Assembly: GCA_035593725.1 (NCBI GenBank)
Contig: DAOSZN010000002.1
Span: forward strand, 117,247 to 181,246
Source: UBA4971 sp029551185
GTDB taxonomy: Bacteria; Bacillota; SHA-98; UBA4971
Length of the DNA: 64,000 nt
Reading direction: 5' to 3'
Part shown: one piece after another, positions 17,459 to 25,925 of the stretch
How positions within the stretch are numbered: position 1 is the stretch's first letter
How the letters are laid out: the number at the start of each line of letters is the position of its first letter
The notes under the pieces: model-generated
Seen by the model: the letters and a program-made list of their open reading frames with translations, nothing else
What the model was told of the DNA's origin: nothing
Database searches by the model: none
Position numbers and translations under genes: made by a program

Positions 17459-18445
17459 TTGGTTATGGATGATAGATGGAATCGAATGCAGGATCTGCCT
17501 TTCTCACGACTCAACGCCCGAGAAAGGGCTGTTGCCATCTGCAATCCCGGGAGTTTCATCGAACTCCTAGGTCCTAGGAACAGATTAACCAGTCCTCATT
17601 TGCCCCCGATGGGACAGACACCGCAGTTTGATGACGGAATAGTCGTTGGTCTGGGTAAGACTGGGAAAACCCCTGTTGTCGTTGTGTCCCAGGAAAGCAG
17701 GTTCGTAGGAGGGGGTGTAGGCGAAGTTCATGGTACAAAAATGGTTATGGCAGTCCGCCTTGCTTTACGTGGACAGGAAATTCTGGAATCACGGGGCAGA
17801 TCTCCTGAAGAGGGTGGACAGGTTGTGCTATTGATCTCTTTTGACACAGGCGGGGTAAGACTTCAGGAAGCCAATGCGGGTCTTCTTGCTCATTCTGAAG
17901 TGATGGACTCATTCCAAGCAGCAAGGGGCAAAGTGCCGATTATCGGTGTTATCGGCGGTACTGTAGGTTGCTTCGGAGGAATGGGTTTTGTGGCTTCATC
18001 TGTAGACGTCCTCATCATGAGCGATGTGGGAAGGTTGGGCTTGACAGGACCGGGCGTTATCGAGGAAGTCGTAGGGACTGAGGAATTTGACGCTGCCAAC
18101 AGGGCATTGGTATGGCGGACCACAGGCGGTAGGCATAGGTTTATCACCCGAGACGCTGACTTCATTGTGGAGGACACAATGAAAGCATTTAGAGAGAAGG
18201 TCTCTGAAGTTGTGAGTTGGCCGCTTGAGAAGATAAGTTCCAAGAGGATAATAGGCACAGAAGATATGGTGCTGGAACAAATGCGCCTTGTGGAACTGGC
18301 TGCGGACGACAAAATTCAGGACTCTTGGGATCTATGGAGGCAGTTCGGCAACGAAGACATTGAATGTCTTTGGGATTCCGATGTATCGGAGTTTACCGCA
18401 CATGCCAGGCGCTGGCCTCGGGGGAGGATTGGAGAGTGTGATTAA
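17459..18445 (+). CDS. madC: Malonate decarboxylase carboxytransferase subunit (MadC)
   Basis: This 328-residue subunit belongs to the carboxyltransferase superfamily. With MadD it moves the carboxyl group from malonyl-ACP to biotin on MadF, releasing acetyl-ACP. Crotonase-like features are visible in VLLISFDTGGVRLQEANAG and in the glycine-rich IGVIGGTVGCFGGMGFVASS, where an oxyanion hole is expected. The TTG at 17459 has GGAGGTGG at good spacing; an ATG at 17465 is the alternative. The stop overlaps the GTG start of MadD by eight bases, as expected for a two-subunit enzyme made in equal amounts. Confidence 0.9.
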   Translation: MVMDDRWNRMQDLPFSRLNARERAVAICNPGSFIELLGPRNRLTSPHLPPMGQTPQFDDGIVVGLGKTGKTPVVVVSQESRFVGGGVGEVHGTKMVMAVRLALRGQEILESRGRSPEEGGQVVLLISFDTGGVRLQEANAGLLAHSEVMDSFQAARGKVPIIGVIGGTVGCFGGMGFVASSVDVLIMSDVGRLGLTGPGVIEEVVGTEEFDAANRALVWRTTGGRHRFITRDADFIVEDTMKAFREKVSEVVSWPLEKISSKRIIGTEDMVLEQMRLVELAADDKIQDSWDLWRQFGNEDIECLWDSDVSEFTAHARRWPRGRIGECD

Positions 18446-19337
18446 CTTTTACGGCAGGGGTCGTGACGCGATAGAGCTCATAGTCGACGAGGGGTCTTTT
18501 GAGGAGAATCTTTGTGGCGGAGAAAGACTTGATCCCGAATATGCAGAGTCAGCATTGGTCGGAACTGCTACGATATCAGGAGAGATTGCAACTGTCATTG
18601 CAAATGACGCAGGTTTCGGAAACCCCCGTTTTAAGATGGTATACAGTGGTTTAATGGGACTGGAAGAAGGTCTCAAGATGGCCTACGCTGTCTACTTAAC
18701 CATTAAGGCGGACAAGGATAAGCCCCTGACAGAGAAAAGGCCGATTATTTTGGTGGTAGATACTCCCGGGATGAGTCCGGGGAAGGTTGAAGAGATCATA
18801 GGCATCTATAAGTCAACAGGCGCATACCAGTTAGCGTCAGCGGAAGCCAGAAGGTTAGGACACCCTATTGTCGCTATGATTATCGGCAGGGCAATAAGCG
18901 GAGGGTTCCTCTGTCACGGTCTCCAGGCAGACAGGATTCTTGCCCTTTCTGATACGTTTGGGACTATGATTCACGTTATGCCACTAATAGGAATTGCCAG
19001 GGTAACAAAGATAAACATTATGCTTCTGGAGGAACTTGCAGAGAGTAATCCGGTATTTGCTGCCGGAGTTTCGCACTTTTACAATCTTGGCGGGGTTGAC
19101 GGGATAGTGGAGACAATTGAAGATATGCGGGCATCCGTAGTGACGCAAATAGCGGAGATTCGAAGGCTCAAAGCAGGTGGCGAACACGATGAGGTAGGTC
19201 CTTGGTCCAGACTCATGTCCGGTATCAGGCGTGGTGGTAGAAAGACTTCTGAGAAGGTCATCCAGCTCATGGAGGATGAGTTCGAAAAGGCCCTCCTCAG
19301 CTGGCTGGGAGGGGAGGATGATGAGCCTACACCCTGA
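18438..19337 (+). CDS. madD: Malonate decarboxylase carboxytransferase subunit (MadD)
   Basis: This second carboxytransferase half (299 residues) pairs with MadC. It begins INFYGRGRDAIELIVDEGSF and contains ILVVDTPGMSPGKVEEI and MIIGRAISGGFLCHG, the biotin-side crotonase fold motifs seen in malonate decarboxylase gamma chains. The true start is taken as the GTG at 18438, eight bases inside MadC, with GGGGGAGG ten bases upstream. A longer open frame reaching back to 18288 would overlap MadC by more than 150 bases and adds unrelated residues. The ligase MadH begins 17 bases before its stop. Confidence 0.88.
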   Translation: MINFYGRGRDAIELIVDEGSFEENLCGGERLDPEYAESALVGTATISGEIATVIANDAGFGNPRFKMVYSGLMGLEEGLKMAYAVYLTIKADKDKPLTEKRPIILVVDTPGMSPGKVEEIIGIYKSTGAYQLASAEARRLGHPIVAMIIGRAISGGFLCHGLQADRILALSDTFGTMIHVMPLIGIARVTKINIMLLEELAESNPVFAAGVSHFYNLGGVDGIVETIEDMRASVVTQIAEIRRLKAGGEHDEVGPWSRLMSGIRRGGRKTSEKVIQLMEDEFEKALLSWLGGEDDEPTP

Positions 19338-20457
19338 GCTTGCGCGAGAGCAGGTTCTGGAGATGTTGAGAGCCGGCGTAAATATGCCGGGCCAGGTTCC
19401 CACTTATGAAGAAATGCCCAGGAGAACCCTGACTGATAAAGGGGCCTGCGGACCTACTGCCGCACACGTTATTGAGGAAGTCCACACTCCGCTGAATTAC
19501 GCTTACATATCTTTTACCACAGGTTCAACTGCCTTTCAAAATGTAGTCGGAGTCACGTTAGAGGAAATCCCGGACAGAGTCGCTGCGTCTCTCCGTGCTT
19601 TTAAGTTAGCAGGAATTAGTCGCGGCGCGAAAGGGTTGTTCACGTATCCTCCGTTAGTCCTGGTGTTTCCGAGAGAGGCGCTGAAGGAACTTGAGATTTC
19701 CATCAGTTATCTTCTCCGTTCAACGAGGGACGCTTTTCTCCTGGCGGTCATAGAAGAGAAACCTGACTTTATTGTCGGAGAGTCCGCTTTTATCAACCAC
19801 GCCTTGCAGGACGCAAGAAAGCTGGGTATTGAAAGCTATCTGCCTCCTGTAAGCGTCATATTTGTTGCAGGAACCCCAATGGATCTTGATCTCATACCCA
19901 CCGCAAAGGAGCTTCTCGGCGCAAGAGTTCATGACCTTTATGGGTGCCAGGAGTTCGGATGGCTGACTATGGACGGTGTTCCTTTAAGGGACGATATAAC
20001 ACTGCTTAGATCGCCGTTAGGCACAGATTATTACGAGCTTATTGTAGGGGGGCTTCCTATGTCAGACAGCTTCCCTGTAAGTTCCAAAGGCCATGTCCTA
20101 AACAGTGAAGGCAGAATCATCACGTACAGGCGCATGAGGACCTATCCCGACTTTGAAGTGTGGGTTCTGGAATCGCCTCTTCCCAATGCCGAAGTCGTCC
20201 AAAGAGTTGCCAGAACTATCTTGAGGACAAAGGCAAGGATAGTCAAGTGTTCCCCGAAATTGAAGACCGGCTCAGATAGGACGCTGCTCAAGTTGGCGTT
20301 GTCTGTATCTACAGGCAATTTGGGGGAAGACGAATCCGATATGGCAGCCTTTATCGAAGGACCTGAGAAGACAAGGCTTTTTGATGTCCTTGGGGAAGCC
20401 CAAGTGAAATATGAGCTGGAAAAGGTATGGGATCCGGCTTACACGAAGAGGAGATGA
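19321..20457 (+). CDS. madH: Acetate:acyl-carrier-protein ligase (MadH-like)
   Basis: This 378-residue protein resembles adenylate-forming enzymes of the phenylacetate-CoA ligase type. SFTTGSTAFQNVVG acts as the nucleotide loop near residue 65, and HDLYGCQEFGWLTMDGVPL is the adenylate-binding block. In Malonomonas rubra MadH uses ATP and acetate to charge the carrier thiol, priming the decarboxylase. Position after MadD supports that role. ATG 19321 is chosen; an ATG three bases earlier is also in frame. It overlaps MadD by 17 bases and ends in an ATGA junction with the next gene. Biotin-independent malonate decarboxylases lack this ligase, so it helps assign the type. Confidence 0.82.
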   Translation: MSLHPELAREQVLEMLRAGVNMPGQVPTYEEMPRRTLTDKGACGPTAAHVIEEVHTPLNYAYISFTTGSTAFQNVVGVTLEEIPDRVAASLRAFKLAGISRGAKGLFTYPPLVLVFPREALKELEISISYLLRSTRDAFLLAVIEEKPDFIVGESAFINHALQDARKLGIESYLPPVSVIFVAGTPMDLDLIPTAKELLGARVHDLYGCQEFGWLTMDGVPLRDDITLLRSPLGTDYYELIVGGLPMSDSFPVSSKGHVLNSEGRIITYRRMRTYPDFEVWVLESPLPNAEVVQRVARTILRTKARIVKCSPKLKTGSDRTLLKLALSVSTGNLGEDESDMAAFIEGPEKTRLFDVLGEAQVKYELEKVWDPAYTKRR

Positions 20458-21227
20458 GTAGTCCGGAAGTGAGCGAAGCTCTGAAAGATTTCGCAAGGCA
20501 CGACTTATTGGAGGTCTCCGAAAAGGGGCGCAAGGAAGTGGCTTGTCAGGCTTGGGATGTAAAGGGTTTGCTGAAGGCAAGCTCTTGGCAGTCGCCTTCT
20601 GTAAGGGGCCACTGCAAGCGTGTGCTTGAGTACGGACTGGAGGGTGTATGTATTCCGGGTATTGTCCGGAGATTTACCGATAGTGACATAGACTCTGCGC
20701 GTGAACTTTACGGTGACATTGAGCAGGATGACTTCGTTGCAGTAGGATTTGTCATCCCGTTCATGCCCGAGTCAAGAAGAATCAGGGTGCCTTGTGTCCT
20801 TCATCATAAATATGTTACCGGGCGCACAACTCCTGAACAGGTGGCAGCAATGACCTTTGCGCCAAGAACTCCTGCATTAGCCGCACTATCAGTCATGAAA
20901 GAGAGTGTCAAGGGTGAGGTTAAGCTGGGAGTGTGGGGATCCGGTGCTTTGGAGATATATACCGGGTTACCCTATACGGACGGCAGATCTGACCTTGATG
21001 TGGTTCTTATGGGAGCTTCCATAGACGATGTGAGAAATGTTGTCGAGCTGGCAGATAGACTTGAAAAGAGCTTTCTTGTGAGAATAGACGTAGAAGTCCA
21101 ACTGGACGAGGGTTGGGGAGTGAACGGCCGTGAACTCGTGTCAGGCAGAGACACTGTCCTTGTCAAGGGAATTCGTGAAGTCAAACTGGCAATGCGTGAA
21201 GACCTCTTGCGATACGGTGTCACCTAA
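20454..21227 (+). CDS. mdcG: Phosphoribosyl-dephospho-CoA transferase (MdcG-like)
   Basis: This nucleotidyltransferase-fold protein of 257 residues attaches the phosphoribosyl-dephospho-CoA arm to the acyl carrier protein. The signature GVWGSGALEIYTGLPYTDG followed by SDLDVVL supplies the metal-binding Asp pair. RIDVEVQLDEGWGVNGREL and TVLVKGIREV match MdcG C-terminal motifs. The N-terminal region (KEVACQAWDVKGLLKA) also has the MdcG look. It starts at an ATGA junction with the ligase gene. In Malonomonas rubra a mad gene is thought to have the same role; I use the better-known mdc name. Confidence 0.83.
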   Translation: MSSPEVSEALKDFARHDLLEVSEKGRKEVACQAWDVKGLLKASSWQSPSVRGHCKRVLEYGLEGVCIPGIVRRFTDSDIDSARELYGDIEQDDFVAVGFVIPFMPESRRIRVPCVLHHKYVTGRTTPEQVAAMTFAPRTPALAALSVMKESVKGEVKLGVWGSGALEIYTGLPYTDGRSDLDVVLMGASIDDVRNVVELADRLEKSFLVRIDVEVQLDEGWGVNGRELVSGRDTVLVKGIREVKLAMREDLLRYGVT

Positions 21228-22086
21228 AGCTCAAATGATAGGTGATGTGTTGCGCCTATCCCTAATCCTGGAAGCGTCCTGCGCTCCTGCGCCGGGTCTC
21301 GTTGATATCGACAGCCCGGGCGCACACCCGGACATGGATTATGAGACCCTGACGAGGAGTGCAGTTGCAATCGGTCCGAGTCTTCGGACCATGGCTGACG
21401 CAGGAGTACATCATACCGGAAGGCCGTGTGAACTACTTGAGAAGATAAGAGCAATCGGGCTTGAAGCCGAAGCCCGGATGTACCAGGCGACCTCCGGAGT
21501 AAATACCCATAAGGGGGCTGTGTTCAGTTTGGGATTGGTGGCTGCATCTGCCGGGCACCTTTTTGCGAGAGGCGGAAGGCTCGATCCCCTGGGAATAGCT
21601 GAGGGAGTCAAAGCCATGGCATCCGGGATTGTAGCCCGGGATCTCATAGGCCTTAACCAATCAGGCGTTGATTTGGACTTGCTATCCCACGGAGAACGGA
21701 TCTACATGAAATACGGACTCACAGGGGCGAGGGGTGAGGCTGAACAAGGATTCCCCACAGTAATAAACCATGGATTGCCTGCATTGGAGAAAGCCCTTAA
21801 GAAGGGCAGTTCTTTGAATGACGCTATGGTCCACTCATTAATCTCCATAATGGCGAATCTGGACGATACCTGCGTAGTTCACAGATCTTCCGTGGAAATC
21901 CTGGAGCAGGTAGTAAAACCGCGAGCCCGAACTGCGCTGGCAAAAGGCGGAATGATGACTGAAGACGGAAGAAGAAGCATTCTCCTAATGGATGAGGAGT
22001 TTGCTTCTCTTGGGATCAGTCCCGGAGGGTCCGGAGACCTCCTTGCTGTTACTCTGGCTTTGCATTTCCTTTCTTTTCTAACATGA
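21217..22086 (+). CDS. mdcB: Triphosphoribosyl-dephospho-CoA synthase (MadG/MdcB/CitG family)
   Basis: This enzyme joins ATP and dephospho-CoA to form the precursor of the carrier protein's prosthetic group. Family motifs are CAPAPGLVDIDSPGAHPDMD near the N-terminus, YQATSGVNTHKGAVFSLGL, and DDTCVVHRSS near the C-terminus. The start is uncertain: GTG 21217 would overlap the previous stop by 11 bases, while ATG 21235 lies just after it. Neither has a clear ribosome site. The resulting 283-289 residues fit the family. It is the last recognisable gene of the malonate cluster. Confidence 0.88.
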   Translation: MSPKAQMIGDVLRLSLILEASCAPAPGLVDIDSPGAHPDMDYETLTRSAVAIGPSLRTMADAGVHHTGRPCELLEKIRAIGLEAEARMYQATSGVNTHKGAVFSLGLVAASAGHLFARGGRLDPLGIAEGVKAMASGIVARDLIGLNQSGVDLDLLSHGERIYMKYGLTGARGEAEQGFPTVINHGLPALEKALKKGSSLNDAMVHSLISIMANLDDTCVVHRSSVEILEQVVKPRARTALAKGGMMTEDGRRSILLMDEEFASLGISPGGSGDLLAVTLALHFLSFLT

Positions 22087-22216
22087 GGGTTTGGCGCGCC
22101 TGTTTCAGCCAAATTCGGATGAGATGTGGGCTAACCACCGGCAAGTATCGAAGGGGTCCTGGAAATAGCAGCTACCTGAAGGGAAACGGAGCTTGGAAGT
22201 AGAATATTAAATTGAT

Positions 22217-23512
22217 ATGGAAGAAGTGTTTACACCTTATAAAGCAAGTTTACGCAGCAAGTATCCTGTACGTAGATATCTCAGAGGGGTCAGAGAATTT
22301 CATCCTAATGCCAAATACTATCTATTATGTGGTTTTATAGCAGCTATTGCACGTTCAATCTTTCAGGTGGCTTTCAATCTGTTTGTCTATGAATTAGGGT
22401 ATCGTCAGGACTTTATCGGATACTTGAACGGAATACCGTCCTTGGCGATGCTGATTTTTGCTCTGCCTACTTCTTTTGCTGTGAATCGGGTGGGATATAA
22501 GAAGCCTGCCATTATCGGCAGAATCCTGAGTATCATCGGTCTCTTAGGGATCCCGCTGACCGATTCTAAAGTGCTGCTTGTGGTTTTCCGCTTCCTTGAC
22601 GGGATAGGCGCGACCTTTATCTGGGCTGTCGGAGTTCCCCTTCTGATGAGGTACAGCAATGAGGATAATAGGGTTTTTCTCTTTTCAGTAAATTCTGCCT
22701 TGCAGATGGGTTCAGCTTTTCTGGGGAGTATTATGGGCGGCGTGATTCCGGAAATTGCAGGAAGGATTGCGTCGGTATCGCCTAAAGGTATCGTGCCGCT
22801 CAGGGCTACCCTTTTCATTTCAGTGTTGTTTATCATAGTCTCAATCATCCCCATGACACTGCTGAAAGAGGAGCGGAAAATCAAGACGAGAGAGGCTTCA
22901 TATTCCGCTCTTGTTATGGCGTTGCCCAGGGACAAGAAGGACATGGCGGTTTTTGCGAAGGTCCTTTTTCCTGCCACATTAACCGCTTTCGGCGCAGGCG
23001 CTATGGTCCCCTTCTTCCAGCTTTTCTTCAGCTTGAGATTTAATATGTCCACTGCGTCTATCGGGGTTATTTTCGCGTTATCAGGAATTGTCAGCGGAGT
23101 CGTGACATTAGCTGCGCCTGTCTTGGCTGGGAAGTTCGGAAAAGTCAAATTGATAGCAGCGACACAACTGGCATCGATACCGTTTCTTCTTACTCTCGCC
23201 CATTCGTTGAATCCTCGAGCAGTTGTCGTCTCATACTACTTGCGCCACGCCTTCATGAATATGTGTGGGCCTGTGGAGACAACATTCTTTCTGGAACAGG
23301 TAAGAGAGGAACAACGCGCGACCCTTCACAGCCTAAGAGGTATGCTTGATAGCTTGGTGCGGGGTGGGCTTGCACCCTTTGCCAGTGGTATCTTGCAGGT
23401 CAAAGGCGGGTTTCCCCTTGCCTTTTCAATGACTGCCATGTGCTACTTTGTGAGTGTTTTGATGTTCTACGGCTTCTTCAAATCTGCGGAGAATGTCTCC
23501 GGTATGCATTAG
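22217..23512 (+). CDS. Major facilitator superfamily transporter
   Basis: This 431-residue membrane protein has about twelve hydrophobic segments and the MFS A-like loop NRVGYKKPAIIGRI between helices 2 and 3. The substrate cannot be told. It follows the malonate genes by 130 bases without a strong ribosome site, so it may be transcribed separately. It shows no resemblance to known malonate carriers (MadLM, MdcF, MatC). It could export or import a product of the upstream pathway, or be unrelated. Confidence 0.8.
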   Translation: MEEVFTPYKASLRSKYPVRRYLRGVREFHPNAKYYLLCGFIAAIARSIFQVAFNLFVYELGYRQDFIGYLNGIPSLAMLIFALPTSFAVNRVGYKKPAIIGRILSIIGLLGIPLTDSKVLLVVFRFLDGIGATFIWAVGVPLLMRYSNEDNRVFLFSVNSALQMGSAFLGSIMGGVIPEIAGRIASVSPKGIVPLRATLFISVLFIIVSIIPMTLLKEERKIKTREASYSALVMALPRDKKDMAVFAKVLFPATLTAFGAGAMVPFFQLFFSLRFNMSTASIGVIFALSGIVSGVVTLAAPVLAGKFGKVKLIAATQLASIPFLLTLAHSLNPRAVVVSYYLRHAFMNMCGPVETTFFLEQVREEQRATLHSLRGMLDSLVRGGLAPFASGILQVKGGFPLAFSMTAMCYFVSVLMFYGFFKSAENVSGMH

Positions 23513-23602
23513 CCGGGAAGGTGTCAGGTTGCCTAATCATTGTCTGATTAATGGCAATTTAAATTGCAAGGATTCGGTCCTGCTATGCCAATCTAAAAAA
23601 AA

Positions 23603-23679
23603 TGGGGTAGATGACGGGGCTCGAACCCGCAACCTCTGGAGCCACAGTCCAGCGCTCTTACCATTGAGCTACATCTACC
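23603..23679 (-). tRNA. tRNA-His (GTG anticodon)
   Basis: On the minus strand this forms a full cloverleaf. The acceptor arm GTAGATG/CATCTAC, D arm, five-base anticodon stem CTGGA/TCCAG with loop CTGTGGC (anticodon GTG), and the T arm with TTCGAGC are all present. An extra 5' G pairs with C73, the identity element of histidine tRNA. The CCA end is encoded, and a T run follows the gene on that strand. Confidence 0.96.
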
Positions 23680-24004
23680 ACATAGATCGACTATTAACTT
23701 GGAATCTCTTCCTAGTGTATCTACAGAATAGCACACAAGCTTTGGCGCGTCAAGTGTGGTTGCGGTAGGGCAGGAATTCAGGAATTTCGCAAGCTTTACA
23801 ACGAACCCGGTTGCGTGATAAAATGTAATCGGCTGAATGATCTTAATTGCTGAGATCACTGCCTCGGCGGATGCGGCTCAGTTATCTACCGAGGTATTGT
23901 TTTTGTTTATCCATAAATTCTACGGAGTTATTCGTTAAAATACGTATCTTTTGGTCACGGTGGGGTAACGTGGCGCTTAGATTTTGACGGCGGGGTGGAC
24001 ATAA
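23680..24004. other. Gap between tRNA-His and tig
   Basis: No gene was seen. This stretch should hold divergent promoters for the tRNA (minus) and for tig (plus). A six-base inverted pair, CCTCGG at 23862 and CCGAGG at 23889, is followed by a T-rich run and may be a weak terminator. The ribosome site GGGGTGG precedes the tig GTG. Confidence 0.4.
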
Positions 24005-25300
24005 GTGAAAGCGACAGTGGAAAAACTAGAGAATAGTTTTGCTTATTTAAGCATCGAAGTGGAAGAAAACAGATTTCAAAGGTCCCTGGACGAAAGCTAC
24101 CATAGACTATCTTACCGTATAAAGGTCCCGGGTTTTAGAAAAGGAAGGGTGCCCAAGCAAATTCTGGAGATGCGTATCGGTAAGGAAACCCTTATTGAAG
24201 ACGCGTTAAAAAGCCTTATACCTAAGGTGTATGTAGAGGCGGTAAAAGAACTCGGAATTGACCCTCTGGATGAGCCTGAACTCAGTGTAAGCGAGGCTGA
24301 AGAGGGAAAACCCCTGAAGCTTACCGCTAAAGTCCTAGTGAGGCCTGAGGTAAAATTGCCCGACTACAAACAGATCCGTATCAAGAAGGAGATTCCGGAA
24401 CTCAGCGATGAGGACGTTGACAGGCAAATCCAAATTCTCAGGGAGAATCAGGCTGTATTAATCCCCGTGGATCGCGATACTGTCCAAGACGGCGATTTTG
24501 TGTTAGTCAAGGTTAGTGTTACATCACAAGGTCAAGCTGTGGATCTTGGCATCGGTGAAGATGCGGTGCTTATCCATGCAGGTGATGATAAAGACGGTTT
24601 TCTCGAAATTAATAAAGGTATTGTAGGCCTGAAAATAGGAGACGAAGCTGAGATCGAAGTGACTTTGCCTGAAGGGTTTCATGATGAAGAACTGGCAGAC
24701 AAACAAGGTTTGGCCAGGGTCAAGGTTGAAGCCATTCGAAAAAAGGAAGTTCCTGAACTGACTGACGAGTTCGCGAAGGCAATAGGCGATTTCGAGAGTG
24801 TGGACGCAATGCGTCAAGGAATTCGGGAAATCCTTGAAAAGTCAGTGAAAGAACGTTTTGAGACTGAATATATAAATGAGGTAGTAGACAAGATTACTGA
24901 AGAGACTGAAGTAGATGTCCCGGAAATCCTCGTGGAGCGGGAAATCGATAGGATGTTGCGTAATTTCGAGGCGAATCTCGTTGAGCAAGGCTTATCTTTA
25001 GAAGGGTTCCTCGAGTCATGCGGTTTGGATAAGGAGACCCTTCGCAGCAATTATCGGGATGATGCATATTCCGCTGTGAAGGCAGGATTTGTCTTAGATG
25101 CTGTTGCAAAGGCTGAAGGATTTGAGGCGTCAGACGACGAAGTCAATGAAAAGGTTAAAATGATTGCAGATTATAGAGAATCTCCCTTTGAAGATATTAA
25201 GGAACTGCTTACGCAGTCGGGACGTATTAGTCAGATAGAAAGCGCAATAATCCGGGAGAAAACCAAAAAGCGCCTGGGTGAACTTGCTGCAAGCGAATAG
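24005..25300 (+). CDS. tig: Trigger factor
   Basis: This ribosome-bound chaperone and peptidyl-prolyl isomerase has the standard length of 431 residues. The N-terminal ribosome-binding signature KVPGFRKGRVPKQILE is present near residues 38-53. The PPIase domain and the long helical C-terminal arm (from about 250) follow. The GTG start has GGGGTGG upstream. It heads the tig-clpP-clpX-lonB-lon protein quality-control run common in Clostridia. Confidence 0.96.
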   Translation: MKATVEKLENSFAYLSIEVEENRFQRSLDESYHRLSYRIKVPGFRKGRVPKQILEMRIGKETLIEDALKSLIPKVYVEAVKELGIDPLDEPELSVSEAEEGKPLKLTAKVLVRPEVKLPDYKQIRIKKEIPELSDEDVDRQIQILRENQAVLIPVDRDTVQDGDFVLVKVSVTSQGQAVDLGIGEDAVLIHAGDDKDGFLEINKGIVGLKIGDEAEIEVTLPEGFHDEELADKQGLARVKVEAIRKKEVPELTDEFAKAIGDFESVDAMRQGIREILEKSVKERFETEYINEVVDKITEETEVDVPEILVEREIDRMLRNFEANLVEQGLSLEGFLESCGLDKETLRSNYRDDAYSAVKAGFVLDAVAKAEGFEASDDEVNEKVKMIADYRESPFEDIKELLTQSGRISQIESAIIREKTKKRLGELAASE

Positions 25301-25329
25301 GCGTATAGCATTAGGGAGGATGAGTTTCA

Positions 25330-25914
25330 GTGAACCTTGTTCCTATTGTAGTTGAGCAAACAAGTCGGGGAGAACGAGCTTATGACATATATTCCAGGCT
25401 GCTCAAAGATAGGATTATTTTCTTGGGCGGCCCGATAGATGATACTATAGCGAATCTTGTAATCGCACAGCTGCTTTTCTTACAAGGGGAAGACCCGGAG
25501 AAGGATATCAATCTCTACATTAACAGTCCCGGAGGGATAGTCACTGCAGGGCTTGCTATTTATGACACAATGCAGTATGTCAAGCCTGACGTAGCTACGA
25601 CTTGTATCGGAATGGCAGCAAGCATGGGCGCGCTGTTGCTTGCTGCGGGGGCTAAGGGAAAGAGATACGGCCTACCATATTCCAGAGTAATGATCCATCA
25701 GCCGCTAGGAGGCGCTCAGGGGCAAGCTACTGACATTGAGATTCAGGCGAGAGAGATCGTTAGATTAAGAGAGGTAACTCAGGAGATACTATCTAAGCAT
25801 TCCGGTCAACCCATGGAAAAGATAATTGCGGATACTGACAGAAACTTCTTTATGTCTGCCCAGGAAGCTAAGGAGTACGGTATTATCGACGAGATATTTG
25901 AACCTAGGAAATAG
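25330..25914 (+). CDS. clpP: ATP-dependent Clp protease proteolytic subunit, Asn in catalytic triad
   Basis: ClpP forms the double-heptamer proteolytic chamber used by ClpX. At 194 residues it has the normal size. The nucleophile Ser98 (GMAASMGALLL) and His123 (VMIHQPLGGAQGQATDIEI) are intact. The third triad position reads DTDRNFFMSAQEA, with Asn172 where the family has Asp (RDFF or RDNF). The same Asp-to-Asn change is known in Listeria ClpP1, which is poorly active alone. The GTG start follows GGGAGG. Whether a second ClpP exists in this genome cannot be seen. Confidence 0.95.
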   Translation: MNLVPIVVEQTSRGERAYDIYSRLLKDRIIFLGGPIDDTIANLVIAQLLFLQGEDPEKDINLYINSPGGIVTAGLAIYDTMQYVKPDVATTCIGMAASMGALLLAAGAKGKRYGLPYSRVMIHQPLGGAQGQATDIEIQAREIVRLREVTQEILSKHSGQPMEKIIADTDRNFFMSAQEAKEYGIIDEIFEPRK

Positions 25915-25925
25915 GGGGTGGTGGG

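Noticed and set aside
18288..18437. Extended N-terminus for MadD
   Set aside because: It would overlap MadC by more than 150 bases, and the extra residues do not match the family; the GTG at 18438 is coupled to the MadC stop.
22405..23148. 247-codon antisense frame inside the MFS gene
   Set aside because: It mirrors membrane-helix codons of the sense gene and has no recognisable domain.
23493..23768. 91-codon plus-strand frame across the tRNA region
   Set aside because: It runs through the tRNA-His gene, whose cloverleaf is unambiguous on the other strand.
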